The notes under the pieces are model-generated. The model searched no databases, was not told the origin of the DNA, and saw nothing but the letters and a program-made list of their open reading frames with translations. A stretch of 64,000 bases of DNA from Gaoshiqia sediminis. GTDB lineage: Bacteria; Bacteroidota; Bacteroidia; Bacteroidales; Prolixibacteraceae. A program made the position numbers and the translations under genes. Each line of letters begins with the position of its first letter. Within the stretch, counting starts at the first letter, position 1. The stretch is taken from positions 1 through 64,000 of the forward strand of contig NZ_JAPAAF010000023.1 of assembly GCF_025907915.1 (NCBI RefSeq), read 5' to 3'. Positions 7,889 to 16,321 of the stretch are shown here, piece by piece.

Positions 7889-10843
7889 ATGGATTATAAA
7901 GCGTTGCAAAACAAATACCAGCAGTTACTTCTTGAAAACAATCGCTTAAAAGAAGAAATAAAAAGGCTGAAAGCTCAGCCCGGTCTGACTATAGGTTGGG
8001 AAGAATCACAAGATTCAGGCAACACAGTTTCAGGATATCTCCCTGCACCGGAGCTGGAATTATTTGATCAGCAAGTGAAAATTAATTCTTCAACATCTGC
8101 TGAAGCTATAAATAAAGGGTCTGGTTCCAGCGAAAAGATTCAGCTCTTTATGTCGTTGTTCAGGGGAAGGGATGATGTGTATGCCAGAAGATGGGAAAAT
8201 AAAGCAAAAGGGATTGCCGGGTATTCGCCTGCCTGCGGAAACGAATGGAAACCGGGTATTTGTCAGAAGCCTAAAATAAAATGCTCGGCTTGCAAACATA
8301 AAGATTTTCTCCCTTTGAGTGAAATGGCCGTTGATGCGCATTTGCGTGGCAGAAATAACCTGGTTGCCGGAATTTATCCTTTGCTTTCAAATGAAACCTG
8401 CTGGTTTTTGGCAATTGATTTTGACGATGAAGGATGGCAAAAAGACGTAACGACTCTCAGCGAAGTATGCTCGTTATTCGAAATTCCTGTTGGAATTGAA
8501 AGGTCGCGATCAGGGAATGGGGCCCATGCATGGTTTTTCTTTGAATACCCTGTACCGGCTTCTTTGGCCAGGAAATTTGGAAGTGCATTGCTAACTCATG
8601 CCATGAGCCAGCGGCACGAGATCACATTTAAATCTTATGACCGTTTTTTCCCAAACCAGGACAACATGCCAAAAGGTGGTTTCGGTAATTTGATTGCTTT
8701 GCCCTTGCAAAAGGAAGCAAGAAAAGATAACAACAGTGTCTTCATTGATGAGCATTTTCACCCGATTGAAGATCAGTGGGCTTTCCTGGCATCCCTTTCA
8801 AGGCTTTCCGAAAAGAATCTGGAAGAATTGATATCAAAGTTGTGCCCGGGAAATGAGCTTGGGACCTTGAAAACAGACGATGAAGAAGCGTCCAAACCCT
8901 GGGAAACCATAAAAACGACCGAGATCAGTAAAAATGATTTTCCTGGAAAAACCGAAGTCGTAAAAGCCAATATGTTGTTTATCCCAAAGGCAGATTTTTC
9001 GCAAAAAGCATTAAATCACCTGAAACGTCTGGCTGCTTTCAAGAATCCTGAATTCTACAAAGCCCAGGCTATGCGCTTGCCGACCTTTGATAAACCAAGG
9101 ATTATATCTTGCTCGGATGAAACAGCTGAATACCTGTGCTTGCCAAGAGGATGTGAAACGGACATAAAGATGCTGTTTGAGGAAATGAAAACGAAAGTTT
9201 TGTGGACCGATAAAACGAATCATGGCAGAAAGATCGACGTTGCGTTTAACGGGAGCCTGCGGGATGAACAACCGCTGGCTGTTGAGAAATTGTTGGAATA
9301 TGATGATGGCATACTGTGCGGAACAACGGCTTTCGGGAAAACAGTTGCAGCAATAAAATTGATCGCCGAAAGAAAGGTCAATACGCTGATTTTCGTTGAT
9401 AAGGTCAATCTTGTATCCCAATGGAGAGAAAAGCTTTCAGCCTTTCTGATAATCAATGAGCCGATCCCAATTAATCACGGAACCGGAAAAAAAGGAAGAA
9501 ATAAAAGCATTATCGGACAGATGGGAGCAGGAAAGCAAGCATTGAACGGCATCATTGATATTGCGGTCATGCAATCCCTGAACAGGCTAGGAGAGGTAAA
9601 GGATTGTGTGAAAGATTACGGCATGGTGATCGTTGACGAGTGTCATCATGTTTCTGCGTTCAGTTTTGAAATGATATTGAAAAATGTGGGCGCCAAATAT
9701 GTTTACGGGTTAACAGCTACCCCGGTCAGAAAGGATGGACATCATCCAATTATTTTTATGCAGTGTGGACCGATTCGTTATCGGGACGACGCAAAAAAGC
9801 AAGCGGAGAAAAGGCCTTTCGACCATTTTATCATACCCAGATTCACTTCTTTCAATACACCGTTGGATAAGCAAGAGAAAGATATCCTAATTCATGAACT
9901 GTATGCCGGGATTATCGAAGATGAGATGAGAAATCAGTTAATCGTAGATGATGTCATTCAATGTCACCAAAATGGCAGAAATTGCCTGGTCCTGACAGAA
10001 AGAACAACTCACGTTGAGTCGATTGCCAACGAACTCAGTCAGAGGATTCCGGATGTAATCTCACTCATGGGCGGTATGGGGACAAAGGAAACCAGAGAAA
10101 CGATGGCCCGGATTTCAGAAACCCCCGAAGACAAACCACTGACTTTAGTTGCAACGGGGCGCTATATTGGCGAAGGCTTTGATGAACCAAGGCTTGACAC
10201 CCTGTTTCTGGCTATGCCCATTTCATGGAAAGGAACTTTACAACAATATGCAGGGAGACTTCACCGATTGTTTGAAACGAAAAAGGAAGTGCTGATTTAT
10301 GACTACGTAGATGTTCGGGTGCGAATGCTTGAAAGGATGTACAATAAACGGCTTGCCGGATATGCGTCTATTGGCTATAAGGCCAAAGGCGAAAATCTTG
10401 CAGCAGAATCCACGGATATCATTTTTGATAAGTCCAATTTTTTACCGGTATATTCTAATGATATCGTCAATGCGTCCAAAGAGATACTGATCGTAAGCCC
10501 GTTTGTGACAATCCGGCGCACCTTACAGATGATGCAAAATCTTAAAATCGCACTGGCAAAGGGTGTAAAAGTGGTTGTACTGACCCGGCCTGCTGAGGAT
10601 TTCAAAGACAAAGATTTGATTGCCTGGAAGACGGCACTGAATTTTTTAAAAAGTTCCGGAATAGTCGTTGTCTTTAAATCAAATATCCATCAGAAATTTG
10701 CAGTTATGGACGAAAAAATTGTGTGGTACGGGAGCATAAACCTGCTAAGTTTTGGCAGCGCCGAAGAAAGTATCATGCGGCTCGAAAGTTCGAATATTGC
10801 GAACGAACTAATTCGAAGCATAACGAAGGAGGCTGGTACATGA
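7889..10843 (+). CDS. Archaeo-eukaryotic primase / SF2 helicase / PLD-nuclease fusion (TOTE conflict-system type)
   Basis: A 984-residue protein with four parts. Residues 1-30 form a short coiled coil. Residues 85-305 form an archaeo-eukaryotic primase domain of the type annotated in TOTE conflict systems: Cys116, Cys125, Cys132 and Cys135 as a probable zinc site, AIDFD at 175-179, SRSGNGAHAW at 206-215, FPNQD at 254-258 and GFGNLIALPLQ at 264-274. Residues 450-850 form an SF2 helicase with GTTAFGKT at 478-485, DECHH at 583-587, TATP at 609-612, GEGFDEP at 761-767 and QQYAGRLHR. The C-terminus is a phospholipase-D-like domain with one HKD motif, His934/Lys936/Asp941, followed by GSIN at 948-951. 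One HKD motif implies dimerisation for activity. It probably forms an operon with the SNF2 gene. Confidence 0.85.
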   Translation: MDYKALQNKYQQLLLENNRLKEEIKRLKAQPGLTIGWEESQDSGNTVSGYLPAPELELFDQQVKINSSTSAEAINKGSGSSEKIQLFMSLFRGRDDVYARRWENKAKGIAGYSPACGNEWKPGICQKPKIKCSACKHKDFLPLSEMAVDAHLRGRNNLVAGIYPLLSNETCWFLAIDFDDEGWQKDVTTLSEVCSLFEIPVGIERSRSGNGAHAWFFFEYPVPASLARKFGSALLTHAMSQRHEITFKSYDRFFPNQDNMPKGGFGNLIALPLQKEARKDNNSVFIDEHFHPIEDQWAFLASLSRLSEKNLEELISKLCPGNELGTLKTDDEEASKPWETIKTTEISKNDFPGKTEVVKANMLFIPKADFSQKALNHLKRLAAFKNPEFYKAQAMRLPTFDKPRIISCSDETAEYLCLPRGCETDIKMLFEEMKTKVLWTDKTNHGRKIDVAFNGSLRDEQPLAVEKLLEYDDGILCGTTAFGKTVAAIKLIAERKVNTLIFVDKVNLVSQWREKLSAFLIINEPIPINHGTGKKGRNKSIIGQMGAGKQALNGIIDIAVMQSLNRLGEVKDCVKDYGMVIVDECHHVSAFSFEMILKNVGAKYVYGLTATPVRKDGHHPIIFMQCGPIRYRDDAKKQAEKRPFDHFIIPRFTSFNTPLDKQEKDILIHELYAGIIEDEMRNQLIVDDVIQCHQNGRNCLVLTERTTHVESIANELSQRIPDVISLMGGMGTKETRETMARISETPEDKPLTLVATGRYIGEGFDEPRLDTLFLAMPISWKGTLQQYAGRLHRLFETKKEVLIYDYVDVRVRMLERMYNKRLAGYASIGYKAKGENLAAESTDIIFDKSNFLPVYSNDIVNASKEILIVSPFVTIRRTLQMMQNLKIALAKGVKVVVLTRPAEDFKDKDLIAWKTALNFLKSSGIVVVFKSNIHQKFAVMDEKIVWYGSINLLSFGSAEESIMRLESSNIANELIRSITKEAGT

Positions 10844-11117
10844 TACGTCCTACTTACTCGTTTGTGGGATGCACGTACCCTTGAAATTTTTGAAATGAGT
10901 TGGTACTATTAGAATAATTTTTTGGAAAGTGTGCCAAAGCTATTGAAGCAATTTACCCCTCTTACCAACTCCTGAACTTGGCTGCAGATAAACTGACCAT
11001 TTAGAAATTTAAGCCCTGGGGATGAAACAACCGAAAGACTACCGCATAAGCTATTCATTTCAGAATTGAATGTAAAAGTTGATTCATTCCCTACCGCAGA
11101 GCCAATTTCAAAAAGAC

Positions 11118-11186
11118 TTAACCTGCGTAAGTTTCGGTTAAAACTTTTTGGAATACTACATCAATACTTTCAATTTTTCCATTCAT
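11118..11186 (-). pseudogene. 22-codon minus-strand frame, possible gene remnant
   Basis: An ATG at 11,186 opens 22 codons (MNGKIESIDVVFQ and onward) before a stop. It begins four bases beyond the stop of another short minus-strand frame, as consecutive genes in an operon would. It may be a remnant of the element's original end. I do not recognise a family, and such a short frame may be chance. Confidence 0.25.
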
Positions 11187-11189
11187 TAT

Positions 11190-11288
11190 TTATCCTGCTT
11201 CCTTTTGTCCGTTTTCATCGTCTTCACTTCGTTGGGTGCCTAAGCGTTCAATTAAGGTGCCCCATGCAATCTTACTGCTCACTTCCAC
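11190..11288 (-). pseudogene. 32-codon minus-strand frame, possible gene remnant
   Basis: The frame starts with GTG at 11,288 right after an in-frame TAG and encodes 32 residues, including SSKIAWGTLIERLGTQ and a charged tail. Its composition looks protein-like, but no family is recognised. It reads away from the tRNA and into the element. It could be a truncated gene or a small real gene. Confidence 0.3.
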
Positions 11289-11297
11289 CTAAAAATT

Positions 11298-11320
11298 TTG
11301 TGTGCAAATTGTGTGCAAAT
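11298..11320. repeat. Tandem 11-bp repeat beside the tRNA terminator, possible att core
   Basis: TTGTGTGCAAAT occurs twice, at 11,298-11,309 and 11,309-11,320, sharing one base. It lies between the last element remnants and the tRNA terminator. Tyrosine-integrase core or arm sites often look like this; the minus strand reads ATTTGC twice, and the CTnDOT core also ends in TTTGC. A role in attachment is a guess without the other end of the element. Confidence 0.35.
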
Positions 11321-11325
11321 AAAAA

Positions 11326-11357
11326 AGAGAGCTACAACTTATTTGCTGTAACTCTCT
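11326..11357 (-). terminator. Rho-independent terminator of the tRNA-Ile2 gene
   Basis: AGAGAG-TACA (11,326-11,336) pairs with TGTA-CTCTCT (11,347-11,357) with one C/A mismatch. On the minus strand the stem is followed directly by TTTTTT. It begins 11 bases after the tRNA 3' end. Confidence 0.8.
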
Positions 11358-11367
11358 GATTATTAAG

Positions 11368-11441
11368 TGGGCCCAACTGGGCTTGAACCAGTGACTCCCT
11401 GATTATGAGTCAGGTGCTCTAACCAACTGAGCTATAGGCCC
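11368..11441 (-). tRNA. tRNA-Ile2 (anticodon CAU)
   Basis: A 74-nt cloverleaf without an encoded CCA. The acceptor stem pairs GGGCCTA with TGGGCCC, allowing one G-U pair, followed by discriminator A. The anticodon stem CCTGA/TCAGG holds the loop CTCATAA, giving anticodon CAU. The loop and stem match tRNA-Ile2, in which TilS converts C34 to lysidine so that AUA is read as isoleucine, rather than initiator or elongator Met; E. coli ileX has the same loop. The minus-strand 3' end faces the mobile element, making this gene a plausible integration target. Confidence 0.9.
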
Positions 11442-11602
11442 TGAAATATTTTTTGCCGTATTCTGATTTTGCGAAATCTCCAAATGTTGAATACCGGCGG
11501 TTGCTTTTTCGTACTATCCGTTTTTCGGATTGCAAGTTTACAACATTAGCTGAAATTTCACAAGCAAAAAGTTAAATTTCAGGAGTGCTGCGAATTTCAG
11601 GC

Positions 11603-12259
11603 TTATCCGGCAGTAGTATTTTCTTCTGTTTCGTTTTTATTTTCGTGCTGGTCCAGGCGGTTAAACAAGCGCCAATAGAAAATGACGATGCTAAAAATAC
11701 CAATCGTGATAGCCGAGTCGGCAATATTGAACACGGGGCGGAAAAACAGGAAATCGCGCCCCCCCCAGATCGGCAACCAATCTGGATAACGGCCCGAAAT
11801 CAGCGGAAAATAAAACATGTCCACCACCTTGCCATGTAAAAAAGTTGCATAGCCTCCGCCATCAGGGAAGAGTTGTGCTATTTCGCCGTAACTCTCGTTG
11901 AAAATCAGTCCGTAAAATGCGCTGTCAATAATGTTTCCCATGGCGCCGGCAAATATCAGCGCCACGCAGGCTACGAATCCCATGGGGATATCTTCGCGCT
12001 TCGACAGTTTCAGTAAATACCAGCCGATGCCGGTAACGGCAATGATCCGAAATACGCTGAGGAACATTTTGCCGTATTCGCCGGCAAACTCAATCCCGAA
12101 AGCCATTCCGTTGTTTTCAACAAAATGGATTAAAAACCAGTTGCCTATTACCGAAAATTCCTCACCCAGGTGCATATTGGTTTTTATCCATAATTTTAGC
12201 AACTGATCGGCTAACAGGATCAGAAAAATCAGGATGAATGATTTGGTCCGTTTTGACAT
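11603..12259 (-). CDS. lspA: Lipoprotein signal peptidase II
   Basis: LspA is the inner-membrane aspartyl protease that removes signal peptides from prolipoproteins after lipid attachment. The 218-residue product has four hydrophobic segments, with GAMGNIID (Asp112), KVVDMF (Asp147) and FNIADSAI (Asp181) in the usual order; Asp147 and Asp181 are the expected catalytic pair. The stretch around residues 119-146 is longer than in Proteobacteria, as is usual in Bacteroidota. I chose the ATG at 12,259 because an upstream alternative at 12,313 would place the first residues inside the dksA terminator hairpin. Its substrates in this window would include several predicted lipoproteins (GH28, GldH, PorW/SprE). 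Confidence 0.93.
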   Translation of the reverse strand: MSKRTKSFILIFLILLADQLLKLWIKTNMHLGEEFSVIGNWFLIHFVENNGMAFGIEFAGEYGKMFLSVFRIIAVTGIGWYLLKLSKREDIPMGFVACVALIFAGAMGNIIDSAFYGLIFNESYGEIAQLFPDGGGYATFLHGKVVDMFYFPLISGRYPDWLPIWGGRDFLFFRPVFNIADSAITIGIFSIVIFYWRLFNRLDQHENKNETEENTTAG

Positions 12260-12276
12260 GGTTAAAATCTGTTCAT

Positions 12277-12310
12277 AAAAAAATGATTGGAAGAACGCGC
12301 TTCCAATCAT
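12277..12310 (-). terminator. Rho-independent terminator after the DksA-family gene
   Basis: Perfect 11-bp arms at 12,283-12,293 and 12,300-12,310 enclose a 6-nt loop. On the minus strand they are followed by seven T residues (plus-strand A-run 12,277-12,283). It separates the DksA-family gene from lspA. Confidence 0.85.
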
Positions 12311-12332
12311 CATTTTTTATCCGTTCGTCCTT

Positions 12333-12716
12333 CTACTTTTGATTCATCTTGGCATCGATGCTCAAGGTGGCGTGGGGTACCGCACGTAAACGCTCTTTCG
12401 AAATCAATTTGCCGGTTTCGCGACAGATTCCGTAGGTTTTGTTTTCGATACGAACCAAGGCAGCTTGCAAATGCTGGATAAATTTTAACTGGCGTTGTGC
12501 CAGTTTTCCGGCCTCTTCCTTTGAAAGCGTTGCGGCACCTTCCTCCAACACTTTAAAGGTTGGCGAGGTGTCTTGGGTATCATTCCCATCGCTGTGTGTA
12601 ATGGAATTCTTGTACATCTCATAGTCTTTCTGCGCCTTTTCAAGCTTTTCCAGGATGAGTGCCTTGAACTCCGCCAACTCAGCATCCGAATATCTGGTTT
12701 TTTCTGTCATAACCAA
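12333..12716 (-). CDS. TraR/DksA-family RNA polymerase-binding protein
   Basis: A 127-residue DksA-like protein: an N-terminal helical hairpin (about 12-95) that enters the RNA polymerase secondary channel, and a C-terminal globular part. The usual zinc-finger CxxC pairs are absent; only one cysteine remains, in YGICRETGKLI, followed by the conserved ERLRAVPHAT. This cysteine-poor form is common in Bacteroidota. It probably adjusts initiation together with ppGpp or directly, though the zinc-free versions are little studied. A second ATG at 12,710 is an equally good start. It lies between ileS and lspA on the same strand and ends at its own terminator. Confidence 0.85.
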   Translation of the reverse strand: MVMTEKTRYSDAELAEFKALILEKLEKAQKDYEMYKNSITHSDGNDTQDTSPTFKVLEEGAATLSKEEAGKLAQRQLKFIQHLQAALVRIENKTYGICRETGKLISKERLRAVPHATLSIDAKMNQK

Positions 12717-12823
12717 AAATTTTAGTTCGTTATTGCGGTTCAGAATGCTTGCTTCATTCGGTTCCTAAATTATAAAAATAAATTTGAATTTGAACAGTTC
12801 TTTAAACATACCCTTCGGCTTAG

Positions 12824-15800
12824 TTATCCCATCTTTTCAACAAGAATGCAGGCTTCAATGTCCTGGTCAATTTCTACCACAGTGCCCAGGCCGTCTTCCA
12901 ATCGGTCAACCAATATCAAATCATACGCGAGCGTTTGGCTGCTGATGTAATCCCGGAAATGGGTAACGGCCTCATTGTAAAAGTCATGCTTCACGATTTT
13001 CAACGAAACGCGATCGGTGACTTCAAAGTTACTTTCCTTGCGGATATTCTGTATTTTATTGATGAACTCGCGGGCAATGCCTTCCTGTTTTAGTTCTTCG
13101 GTTACATGAATGTCCAGGGCAATGGTCATTTCGCCTTCGGTAGCAACCAGCCATCCGGGAATGTCTTCGGTTGTGATTTCCACGTCGTCAGTGGTTAATG
13201 CCACCGTTTGATCGTCGATATTCAGCGTGTAGCCACCGCTTTTTTCCAACTCTGAGATATCGGTCTGGCTAAATTGGGAAACCGAAGCGGCAATCTGCTT
13301 CATGATTTTGCCGTATTTCGGGCCCAATGTTTTAAAGTTGGGCTTGATTTTCTTTTTGATGATGCCGGCCGTGTCGGTCAGGTATTCTACCTCTTTCACG
13401 TTTACTTCGGAAAGAATAATGTTCTCAACAGCCTCGAACTGCTCGCGGAAACGGGGGTTCAGTACCGGGACCATGATTTTTGCCAGCGGCTGGCGCACTT
13501 TTAGCTTTTCCTTCCGGCGCAGGCCCAGGATCATCGAGGAAGCTCGCTGGGCAATGTCCATTTTCTGCTCCAGGCCTTTGTCTATCAGTGACTGGTCAGC
13601 AATCGGGAATTCAGCCAAATGTACACTTTGGTCGGCTTCTTTTCCGGTGAGTTTATTCAGATCGGTGTAGAGCAAATCGGCATAAAACGGCGCCAGCGGG
13701 GCCGACAATTTGGCCACGGTTACCAAAGAAGTATAAAGCGTTTGGTAAGCCGAAATTTTGTCGGTATCGTATTCGCCGCCCCAGTAACGTTTCCTGCTCA
13801 GGCGAACAAACCAGTTACTCAGGTTTTCGTTTACAAATTCGGAAATGGCACGTCCGGCGCGGGTCGGCTCGTAGGTTTCGAGGCTTTCGCCCACCTCCTT
13901 GATGAGCGAATTCAGCAGGGAGATGATCCAACGATCCAGTTCCGGGCGTTCGCTCACCGGGATTTCAGCTTCCTTAAACCGGAAGCCGTCGATATTGGCA
14001 TACAGCGCGAAGAAGTTGTAAGTATTGTAAAGCGTTCCGAAGAATTTGCGGCGCACTTCGTCCACGCCGGCCACATCGAATTTCAGGTTGTCCCAAGGTT
14101 GCGAGTTGGTGAGCATGTACCAGCGCAGCGGGTCGGAACCATATTGCTCGATGGTTTCGAACGGATCGACGGCATTGCCCAGACGCTTCGACATTTTGTT
14201 GCCGTTTTTGTCTAGCACCAAACCGTTGGAGATAATGTTTCGGAAAGCAACCGATTCGTCGATCATCGTTGCAATGGCATGCAGGGTGAAGAACCAGCCA
14301 CGCGTTTGGTCCACACCTTCCGCGATAAAGTCGGCCGGGAATACACCACGTCCTTCGGCTGGTTGATACCGCTCTTTGTTCTCGAACGGATAATGGTTCT
14401 GCGCATAGGGCATGGCACCCGAGTCGAACCAAACATCAATCAGGTCGGGCTCGCGGAACATTTTTTCGCCGTTGTCGGCCACCAGCACAATGTCGTCCAC
14501 ATACGGACGATGCAGATCTATTTTTTCGTAATTCGTTTTATCATATTCTCCCGGAACAAACCCTTCGTACGGATTTTTGCTCATCACCCCGGCAGCTACG
14601 GCCTTCTCAATTTCGGCATACAAGTCTTCAACGGAGCCAAAGCATTTGGTCTGTGAGCCATCTTCGGTACGCCAGATCGGCAGCGGCGTTCCCCAAAAGC
14701 GTGAACGGCTCAGGTTCCAGTCAACCAGGTTTTCGAGCCAGTTGCCAAAGCGACCGGTTCCGGTGGATTGCGGTTTCCAGTTGATGGTATTGTTCAGGGC
14801 AATCAGCTTATCTTTTACGGCTGTTGTGCGGATGAACCAGCTGTCGAGTGGATAGTAAAGCACCGGTTTGTCGGTACGCCAGCAGTGCGGATAGCTGTGT
14901 TCGTGCTTTTCAACCTTGAAGGCCTTGTTCTCTTTTTTCAGCATCACCGCAATGTCCACATCCACTGTCGAATAGGATGCATCCAGCAGCTCGTCGTATT
15001 CGTTTTTCACATAACGTCCGCTGAATTCGCGGTAGGTATCGGTATTCACATTGGAAGCCACAAACGCCGGGTCCAGGTCTTCCAACCGATAAAAGCGCCC
15101 TTTGCGGTCAACCAGCGGCTGCAGCTTGCCTTCCTTGTCGGTTACCAACAGCGGGGCAATGCCGTTTTGTTTGGCCACGCGGTCGTCGTCGGCGCCAAAG
15201 GTTGGCGCGATGTGCACGATACCGGTACCATCCTCGGTGGTTACAAAGTCGCCGGTGATGACGCGGAATGCATCGCCATTTGGCTTCACCCAGTTGATGA
15301 GTTGCTCGTAGTTGACCCCGGCCAATTCTTCACCGGTATATTCAGCCAACACCTGGTAGGGGATTTTCTTATCGCCGGGCTGGTACTCGTCCAACGAAAG
15401 GTCGGCATTGTTCAGGTTGAAATGAACGCTCATCAGGTCTTTGGCCAGGATCACGGTCATCGGTTCGCCGGTGTAGGGGTTAAAGGATTTCACCTTCACA
15501 TAGGTGATCCGGGGGCCAACGCAAAGTGCCGTGTTCGACGGCAAAGTCCAGGGAGTGGTGGTCCAGGCCAGGAAATACAGCGGGCTGTCCACGCCTTCGT
15601 ACAGGAACTCCGACTTTTCGTCGCGGACGACGGCAAACTGGGCCACGGCCGTGGTGTCCTTTACCTCGCGGTAGCATCCCGGCTGGTTCAGCTCGTGCGA
15701 GCTCAGTCCCGTGCCGGCAGCAGGCGAATACGGCTGAATGGTGTAGCCTTTGTACAGCAAGCCTTTGTCAAACAGCTGTTTCAGCAACCACCACACCGAC

Positions 15801-16276
15801 TCGATGTACCGATTATCATACGTGATGTACGGATCGTCCATGTTCACCCAGTATCCCATGCGGCGGGTCAGTTCTTCCCATTCTTTGGTGTATTTCATCA
15901 CCTCGCGGCGACAGGCGGCATTATATTCTTCGACGGTAATTTTGGAGCCAATATCTTCTTTGGTGATTCCCAGTGACTTTTCCACGCTCAGCTCAACCGG
16001 CAAGCCGTGCGTGTCCCACCCGGCCTTGCGGTGAACGCGAAAACCTTTCATGGTTTTGTAGCGGCAAAACGTGTCCTTAATAGCGCGGGCCATCACGTGG
16101 TGGATGCCCGGCATCCCGTTGGCCGAAGGCGGCCCTTCGTAAAAAACGAAGGTCGGGTTTCCTTCCCGGGTTGAAATACTTTTGTGAAAGGTATCATCTT
16201 CTTCCCAGCGTTTCAGCACATCTTTGTTGATTTGGGAAAGATCTAATTGCTTGTATTCGCGGAATTTATCGCTCAT
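12824..16276 (-). CDS. ileS: Isoleucyl-tRNA synthetase (type 2, eukaryote-like)
   Basis: A class I aminoacyl-tRNA synthetase of 1,150 residues that charges tRNA-Ile in the cytoplasm. The HIGH-type motif is GIHH at 57-60 within ANGMPGIHHVMAR, and KMSKR is at 694-698. A long editing (CP1) domain lies between, including AGWDTHGLPVE, which follows the HIGH region. The long C-terminus without a zinc-finger tail, together with the length, marks the eukaryote-like IleRS type 2. This group includes enzymes insensitive to mupirocin. A -7 promoter box lies 38 bases upstream. The gene is co-directional with a DksA-family gene, lspA and a tRNA-Ile2 gene. Confidence 0.96.
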   Translation of the reverse strand: MSDKFREYKQLDLSQINKDVLKRWEEDDTFHKSISTREGNPTFVFYEGPPSANGMPGIHHVMARAIKDTFCRYKTMKGFRVHRKAGWDTHGLPVELSVEKSLGITKEDIGSKITVEEYNAACRREVMKYTKEWEELTRRMGYWVNMDDPYITYDNRYIESVWWLLKQLFDKGLLYKGYTIQPYSPAAGTGLSSHELNQPGCYREVKDTTAVAQFAVVRDEKSEFLYEGVDSPLYFLAWTTTPWTLPSNTALCVGPRITYVKVKSFNPYTGEPMTVILAKDLMSVHFNLNNADLSLDEYQPGDKKIPYQVLAEYTGEELAGVNYEQLINWVKPNGDAFRVITGDFVTTEDGTGIVHIAPTFGADDDRVAKQNGIAPLLVTDKEGKLQPLVDRKGRFYRLEDLDPAFVASNVNTDTYREFSGRYVKNEYDELLDASYSTVDVDIAVMLKKENKAFKVEKHEHSYPHCWRTDKPVLYYPLDSWFIRTTAVKDKLIALNNTINWKPQSTGTGRFGNWLENLVDWNLSRSRFWGTPLPIWRTEDGSQTKCFGSVEDLYAEIEKAVAAGVMSKNPYEGFVPGEYDKTNYEKIDLHRPYVDDIVLVADNGEKMFREPDLIDVWFDSGAMPYAQNHYPFENKERYQPAEGRGVFPADFIAEGVDQTRGWFFTLHAIATMIDESVAFRNIISNGLVLDKNGNKMSKRLGNAVDPFETIEQYGSDPLRWYMLTNSQPWDNLKFDVAGVDEVRRKFFGTLYNTYNFFALYANIDGFRFKEAEIPVSERPELDRWIISLLNSLIKEVGESLETYEPTRAGRAISEFVNENLSNWFVRLSRKRYWGGEYDTDKISAYQTLYTSLVTVAKLSAPLAPFYADLLYTDLNKLTGKEADQSVHLAEFPIADQSLIDKGLEQKMDIAQRASSMILGLRRKEKLKVRQPLAKIMVPVLNPRFREQFEAVENIILSEVNVKEVEYLTDTAGIIKKKIKPNFKTLGPKYGKIMKQIAASVSQFSQTDISELEKSGGYTLNIDDQTVALTTDDVEITTEDIPGWLVATEGEMTIALDIHVTEELKQEGIAREFINKIQNIRKESNFEVTDRVSLKIVKHDFYNEAVTHFRDYISSQTLAYDLILVDRLEDGLGTVVEIDQDIEACILVEKMG

Positions 16277-16313
16277 CGGATTCCAGTTTTGACCTGATTT
16301 TTAAAAAAGAGTA

Positions 16314-16321
16314 CAAATATA
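16314..16321 (-). promoter_or_regulatory. Bacteroidota -7 promoter box of ileS
   Basis: On the minus strand this reads TATATTTG, an exact TAnnTTTG match, ending 37 bases before the ileS start codon. No clear -33 element was found. The 16,277-16,484 gap is otherwise without features. Confidence 0.5.

Larger units (their letters stand above)
1..11320. mobile_element. Right part of a mobilizable integrative element
   Basis: The stretch carries linked replication (primase-helicase, Toprim primase), mobilization (MobC, MOBP-type relaxase, oriT-like palindrome), addiction (HipBA) and cargo (SNF2 helicase, primase-helicase-nuclease fusion) genes, all on the plus strand. It stops next to the 3' end of a tRNA-Ile2 gene on the minus strand. 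It looks AT-richer than the housekeeping block that follows. No conjugation apparatus and no integrase are visible, so I infer an element mobilized by a helper, with integrase and left end outside the window. The exact right boundary is uncertain; it probably lies between 10,844 and the tRNA. Confidence 0.75.
10844..11325. other. Decayed right end of the element, no intact gene recognised
   Basis: No full-length gene is seen between the primase-helicase fusion and the tRNA terminator. Only fragments are present: a plus-strand frame of 22 codons ending at the stop 11,002-11,004, and two short minus-strand frames described separately. One long plus-strand frame (11,066-11,359) runs through the tRNA terminator and has a composition unlike a real protein. 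The stretch is best read as degenerate element end plus the junction with the chromosome. Confidence 0.5.

Noticed and set aside
5154-10843. DISARM system
   Set aside because: DISARM requires DrmA/DrmB (DUF1998) and a methylase; none is present, and the PLD domain is fused to a primase-helicase.
11066-11359. 97-residue plus-strand frame covering the element end and the tRNA terminator
   Set aside because: It runs through the terminator stem, is rich in Phe/Leu/His without a family pattern, and opposes better minus-strand frames.
12277-12313. Upstream lspA start at 12,313
   Set aside because: It would begin inside the terminator of the preceding gene and add residues with no family match.
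14768-15976. 402-residue plus-strand frame opposite ileS
   Set aside because: It is an antisense shadow of ileS; the minus-strand protein has all synthetase motifs.
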